A stretch of 64,000 nucleotides of DNA, taken from positions 2,232,001 to 2,296,000 of the forward strand of contig JAJTTP010000002.1 in the NCBI GenBank assembly GCA_023313575.1, written 5' to 3'. The notes below the pieces were generated by a model. That model saw nothing but the letters and a program-made list of their open reading frames with translations, was not told the origin of the DNA and did no database searches. The translations under genes and the position numbers were made by a program. The number at the start of each line of letters is the position of its first letter. The first letter of the stretch is position 1. The DNA comes from Eutypella sp. D-1. Taxonomy: Eukaryota; Ascomycota; Sordariomycetes; Xylariales; Diatrypaceae. Positions 32,242 through 44,939 of this stretch are shown here, piece by piece.

Positions 32242-35200
32242 GTTCTGACGGGACCTCGTGGTGGTTACGGATGTAGCTTCAGAAGGCGTTGTATAAAGAT
32301 TCCCTTGTTTCTGTCTGTTTCTTCTGGCTATCAACCTGCTTTCTATTTTGCCGTTACATTGCCAATCTGCCATTTTCCGTTGTTGTTAACCACAGTGTAT
32401 TTGTCGCGTTGGATTGGATATATGTCCCGTCACATAGGCTCTACGTAAATACATTCTCCGCCGCTAGTGAACAATGAAAGAAAAGCCCAAACGCACCCAT
32501 TACGTGCTGCTGAGGATGCAGCGTGCCTCTTCCCGCTTCTCTGAGATCTCTGCGATGGCTGTATTCCTCGAGATGGATACATACGTATGTACGTACGTAC
32601 TCGGGTAGCCATGTACATTGAATCCCGACACCATACCCGTCCAGACTAGTGAAATTCTCGGTTTGTGCAGCAAGGTCTTTATGTTTTGCTTTGTAGTCAT
32701 AGATTTTGATTTTATGCATGGTGAGTTTGGGAGTGATTGATTGATGTACAACAAGCATGTCTCTGTGCGTGTGCGCGCGCGTCTCGTTAACCTTCTATCT
32801 CATCTCTATCTGACGCTGTGTAATGAAATGGAGGGGGAAATACGAATGAACCGTCGGGCAGACTGGTAGTCCATCCCCCTTGGCTGGGGTTATCGAGTAT
32901 ACATTTTGCTACCAACCGCCCCTCGCCCCCCCTCGCCTGGACGTTCTTTTTTGACTAGCCCTTTTCTATCTCGGCCGAGGGTTACCAACGAACTTGCTTG
33001 TCCGGTAGCCGCGTGGCAATTCGGTAAGGCAGAAGCTAAGCGAGACCAGGCCCGGCGATGACAGGACGGGATCAAGCAAGGAGGAACCCAGCTCTCCTAC
33101 GACTCCCGAGGCCTCAGCGGCTTATAAGTCCGTAGTTCGAAGCGGTGGCGAATGAGTCCTACTCGTCTCCTGCTTTGCGGTGTTATTTGCCTCCTCCCCA
33201 ACCTGGTCCTGTTGCTGTTTCTGTTTCTGGGTACCGCCCTGTTGTCTCTCTGGTCTATCACCGCCGGCGCCGCTGCTACTGCTCCTGCTATTGCTGCTAC
33301 TGTTGGGCGGGAACGAGGTCCAGCTGAAGCCCAGGAAGTCGCCGAAGATATCGTCTTCTCTCATCCTTCCTTCTTTCCGCCGCCTTTACGTGTGACGGCT
33401 CTGGGAGAGAGAGAGAGAGTAGAGTGCAGCTGTGGTTATTTGACTGGTAAGGGGGGGTGACTGGGGGTTATGACGAGCTGGTTTGGGTTGGGGTTAAGCG
33501 CTCGAGTCGTGGCGCTGAAAAAAGTGTTACGTCGAGAGGGATGGTGTGAGAGAGGAGATTGGGGAGGTTAGGTGTTGTTTGAGATGTGGGAGAGAGGAGG
33601 ATGAGGGGGGATATAGATGGAAGTAGAGAGCAACCCACCTCCTACCCCCTTTTCCAAAGAATCTCACTATATACTCGCCATCTCTCCTAAGACACTATCT
33701 CCTCCCCCCCCCCCCCAACAGACTCGGGGCAGTACAGTTAGGACGGGGATATGAGCAACATATCGAATCAAATATTATCCTATCAGGTATAAGTCCACTT
33801 CTTGTTGGGCCGACTTTCCTCCTAAATGTGTGATCCCTGGCCGATCGATGCGCGATGGGGATGCCCGGCTTTTCAAGCAGCGAACCTTCTCAACGTCCGC
33901 CGGGACAGAGAGAAAACACGATATAGTTGGGGGACTACGAACCGCGAGATTGTACTACTATACGGTATCAATGGGTGCATATAGATTAGATAGATGCTAG
34001 GGAAATCGGGTTCTACGCCTGGGCTATCATCTAGATTATGTATAGATGATTCAACGGACAGACAGACAGACAGACGCTTGGCTTCCTGGTGGGGGCCGGA
34101 GTATGACGTGTATAGAGGCCCGGCCCGTTCGCGGAGCGCAGAGTACTCTCTCTCTCTCTCTACGTGAAACTCCCCTCCGCGCTCGGCTTGGCGTTGGGAC
34201 AGTATACAAGCGTCTGAGATATAAGTCGCCCCTTAAACGCCATGAAACTGGTGTAGAGACCATTTCGCTTCTTTATAACGCATGACATAGATATCACGAT
34301 GCTTTATACTGGAGCCGATCTTACTGGCCCAACTCGCAGCGGTTTAGTAAGCAATCGGACCCCGGAAAGGGGGGGACGCCGGATGTCCGGGTCTTTGGTT
34401 GATATAGATAAAACAAATCTGGACCATTTAGGTGTACACCTTCACGATAATTGTCCCACTTCGCGCTGAGTTCAACTACTTATACTTAGGCATATGATTT
34501 TTGTCACGTTTTGTAGGGGAGCCCGGTCTCCATTTTCCAGTCGCGCGTCGCTGTCGGCGGGGTGGAATTTAGACTCCTGAGTTAAGTATTCAGTCAGAAC
34601 TTTAGTCTGAACAAGGTAGATAGGTGGCCAAAGTTGGAGGAGTGGCAAGCGAAGAAGGATGAGTATGGTTATGGCCTAGTATAATTTGACGTTGCGATAT
34701 CTGTGTTTACTAGAGTACTATGGATGGTAGCTAGGTCAACACGCTGTCCCAACTCGCTTGAGGGTTCAGTCCAGGAGGAAGGAGGGACGCAACCCCCATC
34801 CGTCCATCCTCCCCGTCCCGTCTCACGAACCCGGATTATCCAGGCCATGCTAGCAACAATCGCCTGCCTATAGCAGTGATGTTAGATAAGCCATTATTAG
34901 GACAGCCGGCCGATGGCCAACACCGGCGACCTCGGAAAGCTACCACGTGCCTCCGACCGGTCGAAGAGAGAAAGAAAAAGCCTGTCGAGGCACAGCTGAG
35001 CTACTACTGGGTCTCTTGATAGAGAATATACGGATCAAGCGGTGAAGTAGACGCAAATACATGCGTCCGTTGAGAGTCTTCCATTAGCCACCGGCTGCTC
35101 TTTTCTTTTTGTTTCCTTGTTCTCTAATTCATTGGTTTCAATGTCTTTTCTGGTTTTTATTTTTTTCTCAGATGATACGTCATTTCTCAGGTAAATGTGT

Positions 35201-38200
35201 CAGATTCAAAAGATAGGAGAGAGCCTGGCAGCATACGTGCACTCTCTACCGTCTTGTTTACACCGTGGGTGGAAGGCCTGTAGCCGCTGGCCTTCAGATA
35301 GGAGCATGTGGGCTCACTAGCTGGCTGTTAACTAGACTGAATCGCTGGCCTCATCATGTGCACTTGGATGAAACGCATCGACTTCCAGGCCGTCAAACGG
35401 TCGGAAACGACCGTGACAAGTCACCAATCTTGCATGCTAGGCTCGTCGGCGAGCCCCGATGATACCAAGATACGGTACAGTGTACTGTAGCTCCCGCCTT
35501 CGTTGCATGCGATCGGAAATCCTGAAGCGACAGAAACCCCCCTGAGAAGAGACTAGGTGGTAGGAAGGAGCATACTTCTCTTTTGAAGACCGAGAGCATG
35601 AGTATGCCTGATCAGGCCTGACGGGTTGGTCAGATGGTCTAGGCCTTCCAGGCTTCAGCCAACTTCCAGCCTCAGAGGAGATGGGCGTCGAATGGGCTCG
35701 TGCGACGTTGAAAGCGAGCCAGCGGCGAAAGAAGGGGAGAGAATGGGGGACTAAAGAGATGGAGACAGAGGAGGCCAACCAGAGAGATCGGATGCCGGTG
35801 ACACGAGGCGATGATGACCTCACGGTGAACACAAACCAACTGTTTTTTGCTGACCCACCTGCCCGCGCATCAAGGCATCAGCAACCATAGCAAGCAGCAG
35901 TAGCACAAAGTAACACGCATGCGGAGTCCCCGCTGACCTATCAGTCAACGGCACCGGCGCCCCAACTGCATCCCTTAGATATGCAGCCCTGTACGAGAGC
36001 GTCTAGTATGTACGACGAGGGCGCGCGTTGGGGTCCCCGTCTCTGCTAGGCTATGTGTAGCCTGCTGGGGGGCGGGGGACCGGGGAAATTCCCGATGTGT
36101 TTGCTGACCCGGGCATGGCTGGGTAGACAGAGAAACACAAAGCCCTGTTACCGCGCGCCCTACCGCTTCTCCGTGGTCATCTCTCTCATGAGCTGACTGA
36201 CTAGAGCTAGGGGCTCTGTAGTGTTACGAGGCCGGCACGGCGGAGGAAGGGGTTTGAGAGGAAAATTAGCAAGAGGGGCGGAAGCGAGCCCGCAATAGAA
36301 ATACCCCGACGACACCATAACGGCGGTATAGTTAGCCAAGATGTCCGGAAAGAAGCCCCCGGAAGATCTTTCCGCTTCCGAGACTAAAGTGAAAAAAAGC
36401 TGCCGAATCTAACAATCTCGCTGCTAATCAGCGGACTGTCAGTCATCAAGTGTTAAGAACGGGACGGGACGACACAGGACAAGACAAGACAAGACTGGTT
36501 CCCATGATGATCTGGCTGGGAAGTAAAGTGACCATAGAAAGAGCGCGAGGCGCTGAGGCGCTCTTCAAAGGAGGGGACCGCGATGTAGTCCTGCACACGG
36601 ACGCCGCGGCTGACGTGACGTGATTAAAGCTGCCTTCTGAGTGGCCGTGGTAGGCGAAGGAGGGTGCGAGAAGAGGAAAAGGGGGATGATGGGAGGAGGG
36701 GGCGGGGGGGCGTCCAAGGCCGCCGCCGTAATGCAGCCTACCTTTCATAGTATCCCACCCGGAATACATAAGTATAACGCCTCCGGATACGGCCTATTCC
36801 GAAAGCGAAATGGTGCCCCGACGAGAAACTCTTGGTGGACTGCAAGGGGGTGCATGCGTGCCGAGCAAGGAGGAGAAGGATCGCGAGGGAGGAGTAATCG
36901 TGGCTTTTTTAGGGATGCTCGCTGATCATGTGTGTACTTACCTTGGCTTGCTAGATCTTGACGGTCTTGGAGTGGAGGGGTTCCTGCGGTTTAGGCTGGT
37001 GTCGTTCATTCACCTCGAGCGCAGAGAGAACTAACTATCCTATAGAGTAGGCAGGTTTGTTTAGTGACTACCGATGTAGTAATCGCCATTACTTTGACGA
37101 TATCCGCCAGATCGGTAGCTGTCCTCGTGGCATTCTAGATAGAGTCTACTCCAGATGTAGCAGTCAATTCCAAATTATGAGGGTTGACAGCCAGAATGCT
37201 ACCTTGTCAACCTAGCTGTATATCTAGGGGTCTATCTATAACTCCACGTACACATTTATCTACCACGGTCCTTATTTACATATATGAAAGTGCGCATATG
37301 CTGAAAAAGCAAAGAAAACGGGATGTGCAAATGCGAGAAATATTCAGTCCTATCTATGTAGACAAGCGTAGGTACTTACTATAGTACCGTATATACCCTG
37401 ACCCTACCCCCGGCTGCTCTGCCTGTCTGCCCCGGGGAAAGTTGGTGTGCCACAGAATCCTTCGACTATTCGGGCAGTGAAAAGCCGGAACCTCGAACCA
37501 CTCAACTCACCAACATGGTAGTACATGACTGTAATTACAGATTACAGTACATTTGAACTGGGTGTTCTAAACGTCTACCCAGATATGTCGGAAAGCGCGA
37601 GTCCGGAGACTCGGGCCAGAATCGTCTTCGAATGCTACCTCCTTACTCCTTTTTTTAAACTGCCTTCCCCAGGTACTTACCTACTTCCATATCTCAGGTA
37701 ACTTGTCTACGAGAACGACCCGGGCTGCGCTTGATTACCACCACCGTGTAGGCGGGTTTATTAATGATAGATAAAATGACACTAGCGAAAGGTAAATGAC
37801 GAAACGTCGAGGCCATGGGTAGCCCACTATAGTATCCAGAGAAAAAAAAAAAGCATTATCCATCGCGGGTTGATTGGTGACATCGTGGCCTTTCCTCCTT
37901 TTCTGCAAGAAATGCCATTTTAGTGGAGTTCTCTTTTGCCCTTCCCCGCAAACGCAAAGGAGCGGATCGTCGGCCGAGAACAAAAGTGACAGGAAGCCGA
38001 TGCGCGCGCCGTCAACTGTTTTTAGCCGTGGTACCCGTCCCTATTAAATGGGGATCGTGCGGTAGAGGGGGACGGGGACGGTACATGTCCATAAGGGTTA
38101 CGTAAATGGGTATTATCTTTTTCTTCCTCCTTTATATTTATTCCTCTTTTGTTTTCGCTGACTGTTGAATAGGAGATGAAGAATCGCATCACATCGCATC

Positions 38201-40951
38201 GCATCGCATCGTGCTGGGCTGACCTGATAACATATAGAAATACATCTACCTGTGCTTGGCTTGCCTTGGCAGTCCCCTCGAGATACAACCAACAGCGTAG
38301 ATATGACACATACACATACGTGCGCCACAGAAGCAGGCTCGGCTGAGACAAGACAAGACTGACATATTGACATACGCAGACAGACAAAAGGAGGGAGAGA
38401 TAGAGAGGACGCATAGGAGGATCCAAGACAGCTCACCCACTCCAACGACACCAGGGTACTTTTACCGACCCCAGCCTGCCGAGGTTTCTAGTTCAAGCAG
38501 TTAGTCAGTCTACTTATCAGTTGACTTCATGTGCTGATCAGGGTCCCCTCTCATCTGATCGCATCTTACTATCCAGGGATCAATTGTACTTTATGGTAAT
38601 GTATATTCTCTCCCTCATTTCCACAAACGACGCTATCGAGACTTCGGCGAACGAGCTACTTACTGCTGTTAGATACTTTTACTACTCACTCGAAAGACAA
38701 AACCAGCCGGGACCGAGACAAGCATCGGGACCGTTCCTAAAAAACCTCCTCGTTGAACGCTAGCTGATTCATCCACCACTATACATACTATACTATATCC
38801 ATGTGCGATGTGCAAATGTGCTTTTTAGCGTAAGGAGGGAAAGAAAATGGAAAATCCTGTTACCCGTCACCGCCTGGTCAAACCACTTACTACTCTAGAG
38901 AAGATTAGTCGATGTTGGTCTAACTACATTGCTATATAGTGAGTCTTGTGAGTGTGCTGAAGGGGAGGGGAGGGGGTGGGAAGGGATGGGTAGGTACCAA
39001 GTAAGTTGAAATGATAGGTTCTTGTTTGGTTGGGGATCATGCAACTCTCCTCTTGTGGTACTCCTTGGCCCTGGCTGGGCTTGCTGGGCTGGCTTCTCTG
39101 GGCCTTTTTGTTCTTGTGTCCTGCAAGTGCGCAAGCGATTCCGCATCGCATCTTTTTCGACCTGGCACTTTCCGATAATTACTAAGTAGTTATGCCTGTA
39201 TACGGGCTCTGCTTGCTCTGGCCAGATAGGCTTGATAGGTACGCGGTACTTCCCGGGCCACTACGTGCATAGTTACCGTCCCATCCCACATGCGAACCTC
39301 GTATGCGCGCGTCCCTAAGGTAGGTATCGATGTGCCGTCACTCCGCCCTCCCCCCCAAATCACCTTCAGCTTAACGAATTGACGATTAATTGTAGGAGGG
39401 TGGGCAGCATGGCAACATGAAAATCTGGGGAACTGAGAACGTTCAGGTGTGGGGTTACCTACCTACTACCATACCAAAGTAGTACTATAAGTAGGTACAT
39501 ACCTAAAATCGGCGGATGTCTTCTAACCTGACAGTCCCGTAACAGTCTTCTAACACCCGAGTCTAGAAGATCTAAGAAGAGGTACATCAAGCCAATGTAT
39601 TAAGCGGGTCTTATAACGTTTAGAAGTAAGAGTATTATCTTCTGGTTGGTAAGAATTTCATCTTGGTGTACCCGAGATTTTCTATTCGAATAGCCCTATT
39701 TCATTTTGATTTTCGACCGAACCACACTGCCTGGCTGTTACTTCCAAGATTAGTAGCAAGTTCCAAATCCCAGTCTCTTGCTTATTCCTTATTCTTGAGA
39801 CCTGGAGAAAATCCATTCAAATTCTTCTTCATCTATATTCCCCCCTTCAGCCACTTTCTCCGTCTCCCTCCATTCATCTCACCTTCTTTCGTTTCCTTTT
39901 CTCCGAACTTTAAGTCTTCGTCCTCATGTGGAAAAAATAGAACGCTGGCCTTAGCCATTTGCCCAGCCTGACTAGCCGTAACAAGCCCAGGGGGAAGACG
40001 TTTCCATGAGGGAGGCGTCACTAGATTAGCGAAGATATACAGTCGGTAAAGTATATCGGACCATCGGGGTCTGGGGTCTACAGTACCGCTTGGAGTGGAG
40101 GTACATAACTGACTTAGTGTAGAGAGGTAGGTGGCTAGTAGCATAGAACTTAGCTGAATATGTATCTGATCCTCATTCTTAGCCAAGAAGTAGCCAAGCA
40201 GCTAAGAAAAAAGAGCCCACCCCACACTAAACTAAATCGACTAGCAAAGTTTAAAAAAGCCTATGTAAAGTCGATGCCAGGGTCTAAAGAAAATCGCTGG
40301 ATTCGCTCGCTCACGGGCAGGGAATCACCCATCACCATGGGTTTAGAGACCAATCAAAACCCGCCAATCTGGGACGCTTTCGTAGATTCACTAACCCATT
40401 ATAGGAACGGGCAGAACGACCCAGCTGCTCAGCAGCTTTGCCCCCTCCCCCCCTCTTTACACGCTAAGCACTTAGCTGACACTAGCGGTAAATCTGGGCA
40501 GGCTGGCTTGGCTGGGACACCTGGCCAGCCCGGGCACCTGGGCGGGCACCTGGACACTGGCTTGAGTAAGTAAAAGCCATGGCAAAGCCTGCCTGGGTAA
40601 CTGCAATTGCGCTGGACTCTTTTCGCTACAGCCTGCCCTGCCGCCCGAAAAAAAAAGAAAAAAGGAACAACTGCTGAAGTTCTTGCCCCAGTGGTTGTCG
40701 TCGTCGCCCACCACCACTCAGCACTCAGGGCCGCACCACTTCCAGCCCACCACCTACCTACATAGTACCTTCCCACCCAAACTAACCCACCCAAACTTGG
40801 AACCCACCACCCTCAATTCCCAGACGGGACCCTCCACTTGCCCACTGTCCACCCACCCACCTCTCTCTCTCTCTCACTCTTCCCTCTCAATTAACTTTTT
40901 CTCCACTCTCCACTCTACTACAACCGACTTTTAACTTTATCGATCGCCTAC

Positions 40952-40959
40952 GTGCGTCG

Positions 40960-40991
<32 letters not shown>

Positions 40992-41000
40992 GTCGAAGCA
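40952..41000. repeat. (TCG)n / TCGTTG trinucleotide array in transporter leader
   Basis: Repeated TCG and TTG triplets upstream of the transporter ATG, in a CT-rich stretch that extends to about 41280. The plus frame 40952-41446 over it reads as Arg, Pro and Phe runs and is not accepted as a gene. Confidence 0.75.
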
Positions 41001-41210
41001 CAAGTACATCACCACTACATACCAACCAACCTATCCCGATCGATATACACCCCCCTCTTTTTTCTCTCGTTTTCTTTTTCTTTTTCTTTTTTTCTATTTT
41101 GTTTAGGCACGGACGACCAGACGAACCCGCGATATTCCTTCCTATCCTCCAATATCCACTAACCCACCACCCACCACCCACCACTCCCCCGAAATTCCTC
41201 CGTCCACCCT

Positions 41211-41274
41211 ACTCCGTCCGTCCGTCCGTCCTCCGTCCTCCGTTCTCCGTCCTCCGTTCTCCGTCATTCTATTT
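41211..41274. repeat. (CCGT)n and CTCCGTC-type repeats in transporter leader
   Basis: Four to five CCGT units run into several CTCCGTYCTCCGT units, about 200 bp before the transporter ATG. Probably part of the transcribed leader or core promoter. Confidence 0.75.
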
Positions 41275-41466
41275 CCCCGTCCTCTATCCACCTAACCTAC
41301 CGTCCGATACCCACCCAACTCTTCCCGTGATTCGATCGATGGGATCCCGTAGGACGACGAGACGTCGAACTCGACCCTTCTCCGTTAACCATCATCCAAC
41401 GACTGGATTTCGCACGATATCGCCACCTCACCACCATTTACTCTGACGTTCCCTACGCTTCCCACC

Positions 41467-43428
41467 ATGGCAATTGCCATGGGATGGCACAAACCCGACA
41501 ATGTAGCCGGCTCCTCCGCCCCGGCTATCATGGTCGGGTTCTTCGTTGCCACCGGTGGTCTTCTGTTTGGTTATGATACCGGGTAAGCAACGACAATTCC
41601 GACGAAATATCCCCGATCACGCTTTCGACGACAACGGCTACAGTGGCGGTGACAAAAACCGCGCCTATTTTCTCTTGTCGCGCCGGCGTCCTGGTCACTA
41701 ACCGTAATTTTTTGTCTATAGATCCATTAACGGTATCCTGGCCATGAATACATTCATCAAGCAATTTAATACTGGCTATATGGACGGCGATAAAGCATTG
41801 GCCATTTCGCCTAGAGAGACTGCCTTGATTGTCTCCATACTTAGCGCCGGTACCTTCTTCGGTGCCCTCCTCGCCGCTCCCGCTGCCGATTGGATCGGCC
41901 GTCGAATGTCCCTCATTGTCTCCATCGCCGTCTTCTGTTTCGGTGTCATATTTCAAGTTTGTGCCTCGAGGATACCTATGCTATTGTGCGGGAGGTGCGT
42001 CAAGTTCCGTTCCATCTGGTCCCATCTGGTCGCATCAGATTCCATTCCTTCCCAAACTTGACGAGGATGTGATTATTGACGGGATTTATTTATAGGTTTT
42101 TCGCAGGCGTCGGTGTTGGAGCCGTTTCTGTTCAGGTCCCTTTATACCAGTCCGAGATGGCCCCCAAATGGATTCGTGGCACGCTGGTCTGCGCGTACCA
42201 ATTATCTATAACTGCGGGGCTCTTGGCCGCGTCCATCGTCAATCTCTTGACCAGCCAGCTGAAGAGCGCCGCTGCTTATCGCATACCTTTAGGCCTTCAA
42301 TTTTCTTGGGCCTGCGTACTCACCATCGGTCTACTAATTCTCCCGGAAACACCTCGATATCTGATCAAGCGCGGTGATAAGCACGCCGCCGGCCTCGCCC
42401 TCAGTCGCCTGAGACGCCTCGACATCACCCATCCCGCTCTAGTCAACGAACTCGCCGAGATCGAAGCGAACCACGATTATGAACTTACGCTCGGCCCCGA
42501 TACATACCGAGACATCTTCTTAGGATCCCCCCACCTCGGACGTCGGACGTTGACCGGTTGTGGTCTGCAAATGCTCCAGCAGCTCACCGGCATAAATTTC
42601 ATCATGTACTACGGCACTTCCTTTTTCAACCGTGCTCACATCGACGACCCTTTTCTTATCTCACTCGTCGTCAACGTCGTCAACGTTGTCTCCACCGTCC
42701 CTGGCCTTTTCGTCGTAGAGAGCTGGGGCCGTCGGAAGTTGCTGATCGTCGGCTCCATAGGCATGGCCATCTGCCAGATGGTTATTGCCATAGCCTCCAC
42801 TATCGTTGGCAAAGATATGGAGGAGCTGGTCGCCAAGCTTCTCATCGCTTTCGTCTCGTGCTTTATCTTTTTCTATGCCGCTTCCTGGGGTCCTGTCTGC
42901 TGGGTCGTTACCTCCGAAATCTACCCGCTCAAGGTCCGCGCGAAGGCCATGTCCATCTCGACAGCATCTAACTGGCTTCTCAACTTCGGCATCGCCTATG
43001 GGACGCCTTACATGGTTGGGAGTGGCAGTGGCTATCTAGATCTGGGAACCAAAGTATTCTACGTGTGGGGCGCATTTTGCATCCTTGGCGGCATCTTCGT
43101 CTATTGCATGGTTTACGAGACGAGCAAGATCAGTCTGGAACAGATCGATGAGATGTACGAGCGCGTCGATTTCGCCTGGAATAGCAAGAAATTCGAGCCG
43201 AGCTGGAGCTTCATACAGTTGCGCGACGACGGCTTCGTCGACAGCGGCATACCGCCGGCGGATCACGAGCTGCAACCCTCGCAGACGGGATCAACCGAGA
43301 CCAGCGTAAGCACAATACAGACCGCCCATTCGACAGAGCCGACGGCGACGACGAATCAGGAATCAGGGTCAGACGAAGATAAAGCGATACGAGATATGGG
43401 TTTAGCGAATGTGGATTTCAGCTACTAA
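41467..43428 (+). CDS. MFS sugar transporter, hexose transporter/sensor type
   Basis: Three exons: 41467-41582, 41722-41994, 42096-43428; 573 residues. Twelve-span major facilitator of the sugar porter family, in the plasma membrane. Seen: GGLLFGYDTGSINGIL in span 1 across the first junction, AADWIGRRMS (D-x-GRR loop), PETPRYLIKRG after span 6, QQLTGINFIMYY in span 7, ESWGRRKLL, and GPVCWVVTSEIYPLKVRAKA. The N-terminus, with its HKPDNVAGSSAPAI stretch, reminds me of the Neurospora RCO-3/Hxt group of glucose transporters and sensors. The C-terminal tail is only moderately long, so transport rather than pure sensing is possible. The ATG has a perfect CCACCATGG context and follows a long CT-rich leader, which suggests strong expression. 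Confidence 0.9.
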
Positions 43429-44939
43429 CATTTATTTATTTATTTTTCATAAAAGAAAAAGTACAATAATCATCACTTCTTCGGGGCATTTCAAACGAAA
43501 CCGGGTCCGAGCACGGAAGGGGCCGCTGCTCGTCAAGGGGTTATGACATATTGGGAAACTTGGGGAAGGCTCACGAGCTTGGGTTTGCGACTGCGCTTTT
43601 GTCTTTTTTCACGGTTTTCTTTTTTTTATCGGTTACCCCTGGCCATCTTTATTATATCTATCAGCGTTGGAGTTAGACGTTTCTTATCGAATCACGGAGT
43701 TCAACGGACGACGACGGGACTATCCATCTATCTTATCTATCTATCACCGGGGCTTTTTGTTAAACTGGGGTTTCGGGGTCGGGGGCTAACGGCGACTTTG
43801 GGGGATTGCAATTCTATATCCATCTTCATGAATACGACAAACTTCTGGGGTTGGGGGTTTTAAGGCGGGCGGGGGATGGTGTTTGAATGAGGCGAGGGAT
43901 TTACGGATTGGCCTCGGACGGTGTTGCGATTTTTTTATTTTCGGGTCCATTTGGGGGGGTTTTGATCTATGTCATCCTGAGTTTTTGTTTTTTTCCCCCT
44001 CTACATCCCTTATATCCTTCGTCATATACCTGGGTTTTACAATCAGGAAGAGGAGGGGAGAGGGGTTTAAATACTTCTCTTAGGGTGGGGAAGTCGTTGT
44101 AACGACAGGGCCGGTCTGTCTATACATATAAAACCTCTTGTGTCATGTCATCATCGTCATGACCATCATCATCATCATTTTTATTATTATCATCTAGCCG
44201 GCGAACCCCCGTCTAGTTCTCGGGAAGAAAGACCCAAGGCGAGGACATTTTTAAGAGAATAAAAACATTCCCCTCATCCCATACTGATGTCCTTGCTTCT
44301 ACTGGTGTGTTGATGATTTATCTTTCTAGATGGTATTTGTATCTGTGGTCTACGCGCGCACGGGTGAAGAAGTGTGTGAATGTATGTATAAGCAACGAAA
44401 CGAGCCTGATCAACCTACCTATCTCCAGCATCCCGCGCGCAACTACGTGCCGAATATCTTCACGATACCTTAGCTGTACAAGCTGGGTCGGAGTCAGCTC
44501 GTAATGTCCTCGTCATAGCTGGGTGAAATTGAAGTGGGGATTCTAGAAAAGGGGTGGTGGTGGAACTACGGTGGATTGTGGGCCCACAAATAGGGGGTTG
44601 TGTTGTGATATTTTGGAGTTCGAACTTCGGGAATGGAGGCGGTGGGGAGAAGGGGGGGGGGGGAAGCCAAAAGGAAAAGGAATAATGCGAAGACCAACAC
44701 CTGCGAAGCTCTTCGATGGAGCAATTAAACTCAGCGAAGGTAAATTGAATCAGGTGGTCGTTAAACTACGAATAAAGTAAGAAATTGGTCGTGTTAGTCG
44801 TGATGCCTATGAACGAATGCCCTATCACCAACAACGAATGATCCATCCCACCACATATAAGGAAACAGCAAAGGCAGAGATGATAGAAATCAAGCGATAT
44901 CTCTCAGACTCCCTTAAATCGTCCACTTCTTCATTTCGG
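43429..44939. other. intergenic, 1.5 kb, convergent 3' flanks
   Basis: This holds the 3' ends of the transporter (plus) and the kinase (minus). A (TTTA)n stretch follows directly after the transporter stop, and CAT/TAT triplet repeats lie near 44150-44195. Short T- and G-rich frames here are not credible genes. Confidence 0.5.

Larger units (their letters stand above)
32242..41466. other. gene desert, 9.2 kb
   Basis: No frame here shows a domain or a believable splice pattern, though many frames of 60-137 codons exist. Candidates inspected and not accepted: 33122-33460 (both strands), 35437-35832 minus, 36641-37034 plus, 39663-39971 plus and 40160-40573 plus. Simple repeats occur: (GACA)4 at 34058, (CT)n at 34147, GACAAGACAAGACAAG near 36478 and (GCATC)n near 38190. 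The last 600 bp are pyrimidine-rich and probably the promoter and leader of the transporter gene. Non-coding RNA genes could be present but cannot be seen. Confidence 0.4.

Noticed and set aside
33122..33460. Overlapping frames on both strands, the plus one with a hydrophobic start
   Set aside because: Leu and Ala runs come from CTG/GCT simple sequence; no cleavage-site context or partner exon.
34502..35418. TGTCACG ... CGTGACA pair 0.9 kb apart, a possible second LTR element
   Set aside because: The flanking five bases do not match (ATTTT and AGTCA), and the interior has no LTR or TATA resemblance to the 175-bp element.
40160..40573. 137-codon plus frame with Gly/Pro repeats
   Set aside because: No domain and no flanking splice signals; the C-terminal Gly/Pro pattern follows a short DNA repeat (GGGCACCTGG).
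40952..41446. 164-codon plus frame upstream of the transporter
   Set aside because: Made of TCG, CT and CCGT repeats giving Arg, Phe and Pro runs; more likely the transcribed leader.
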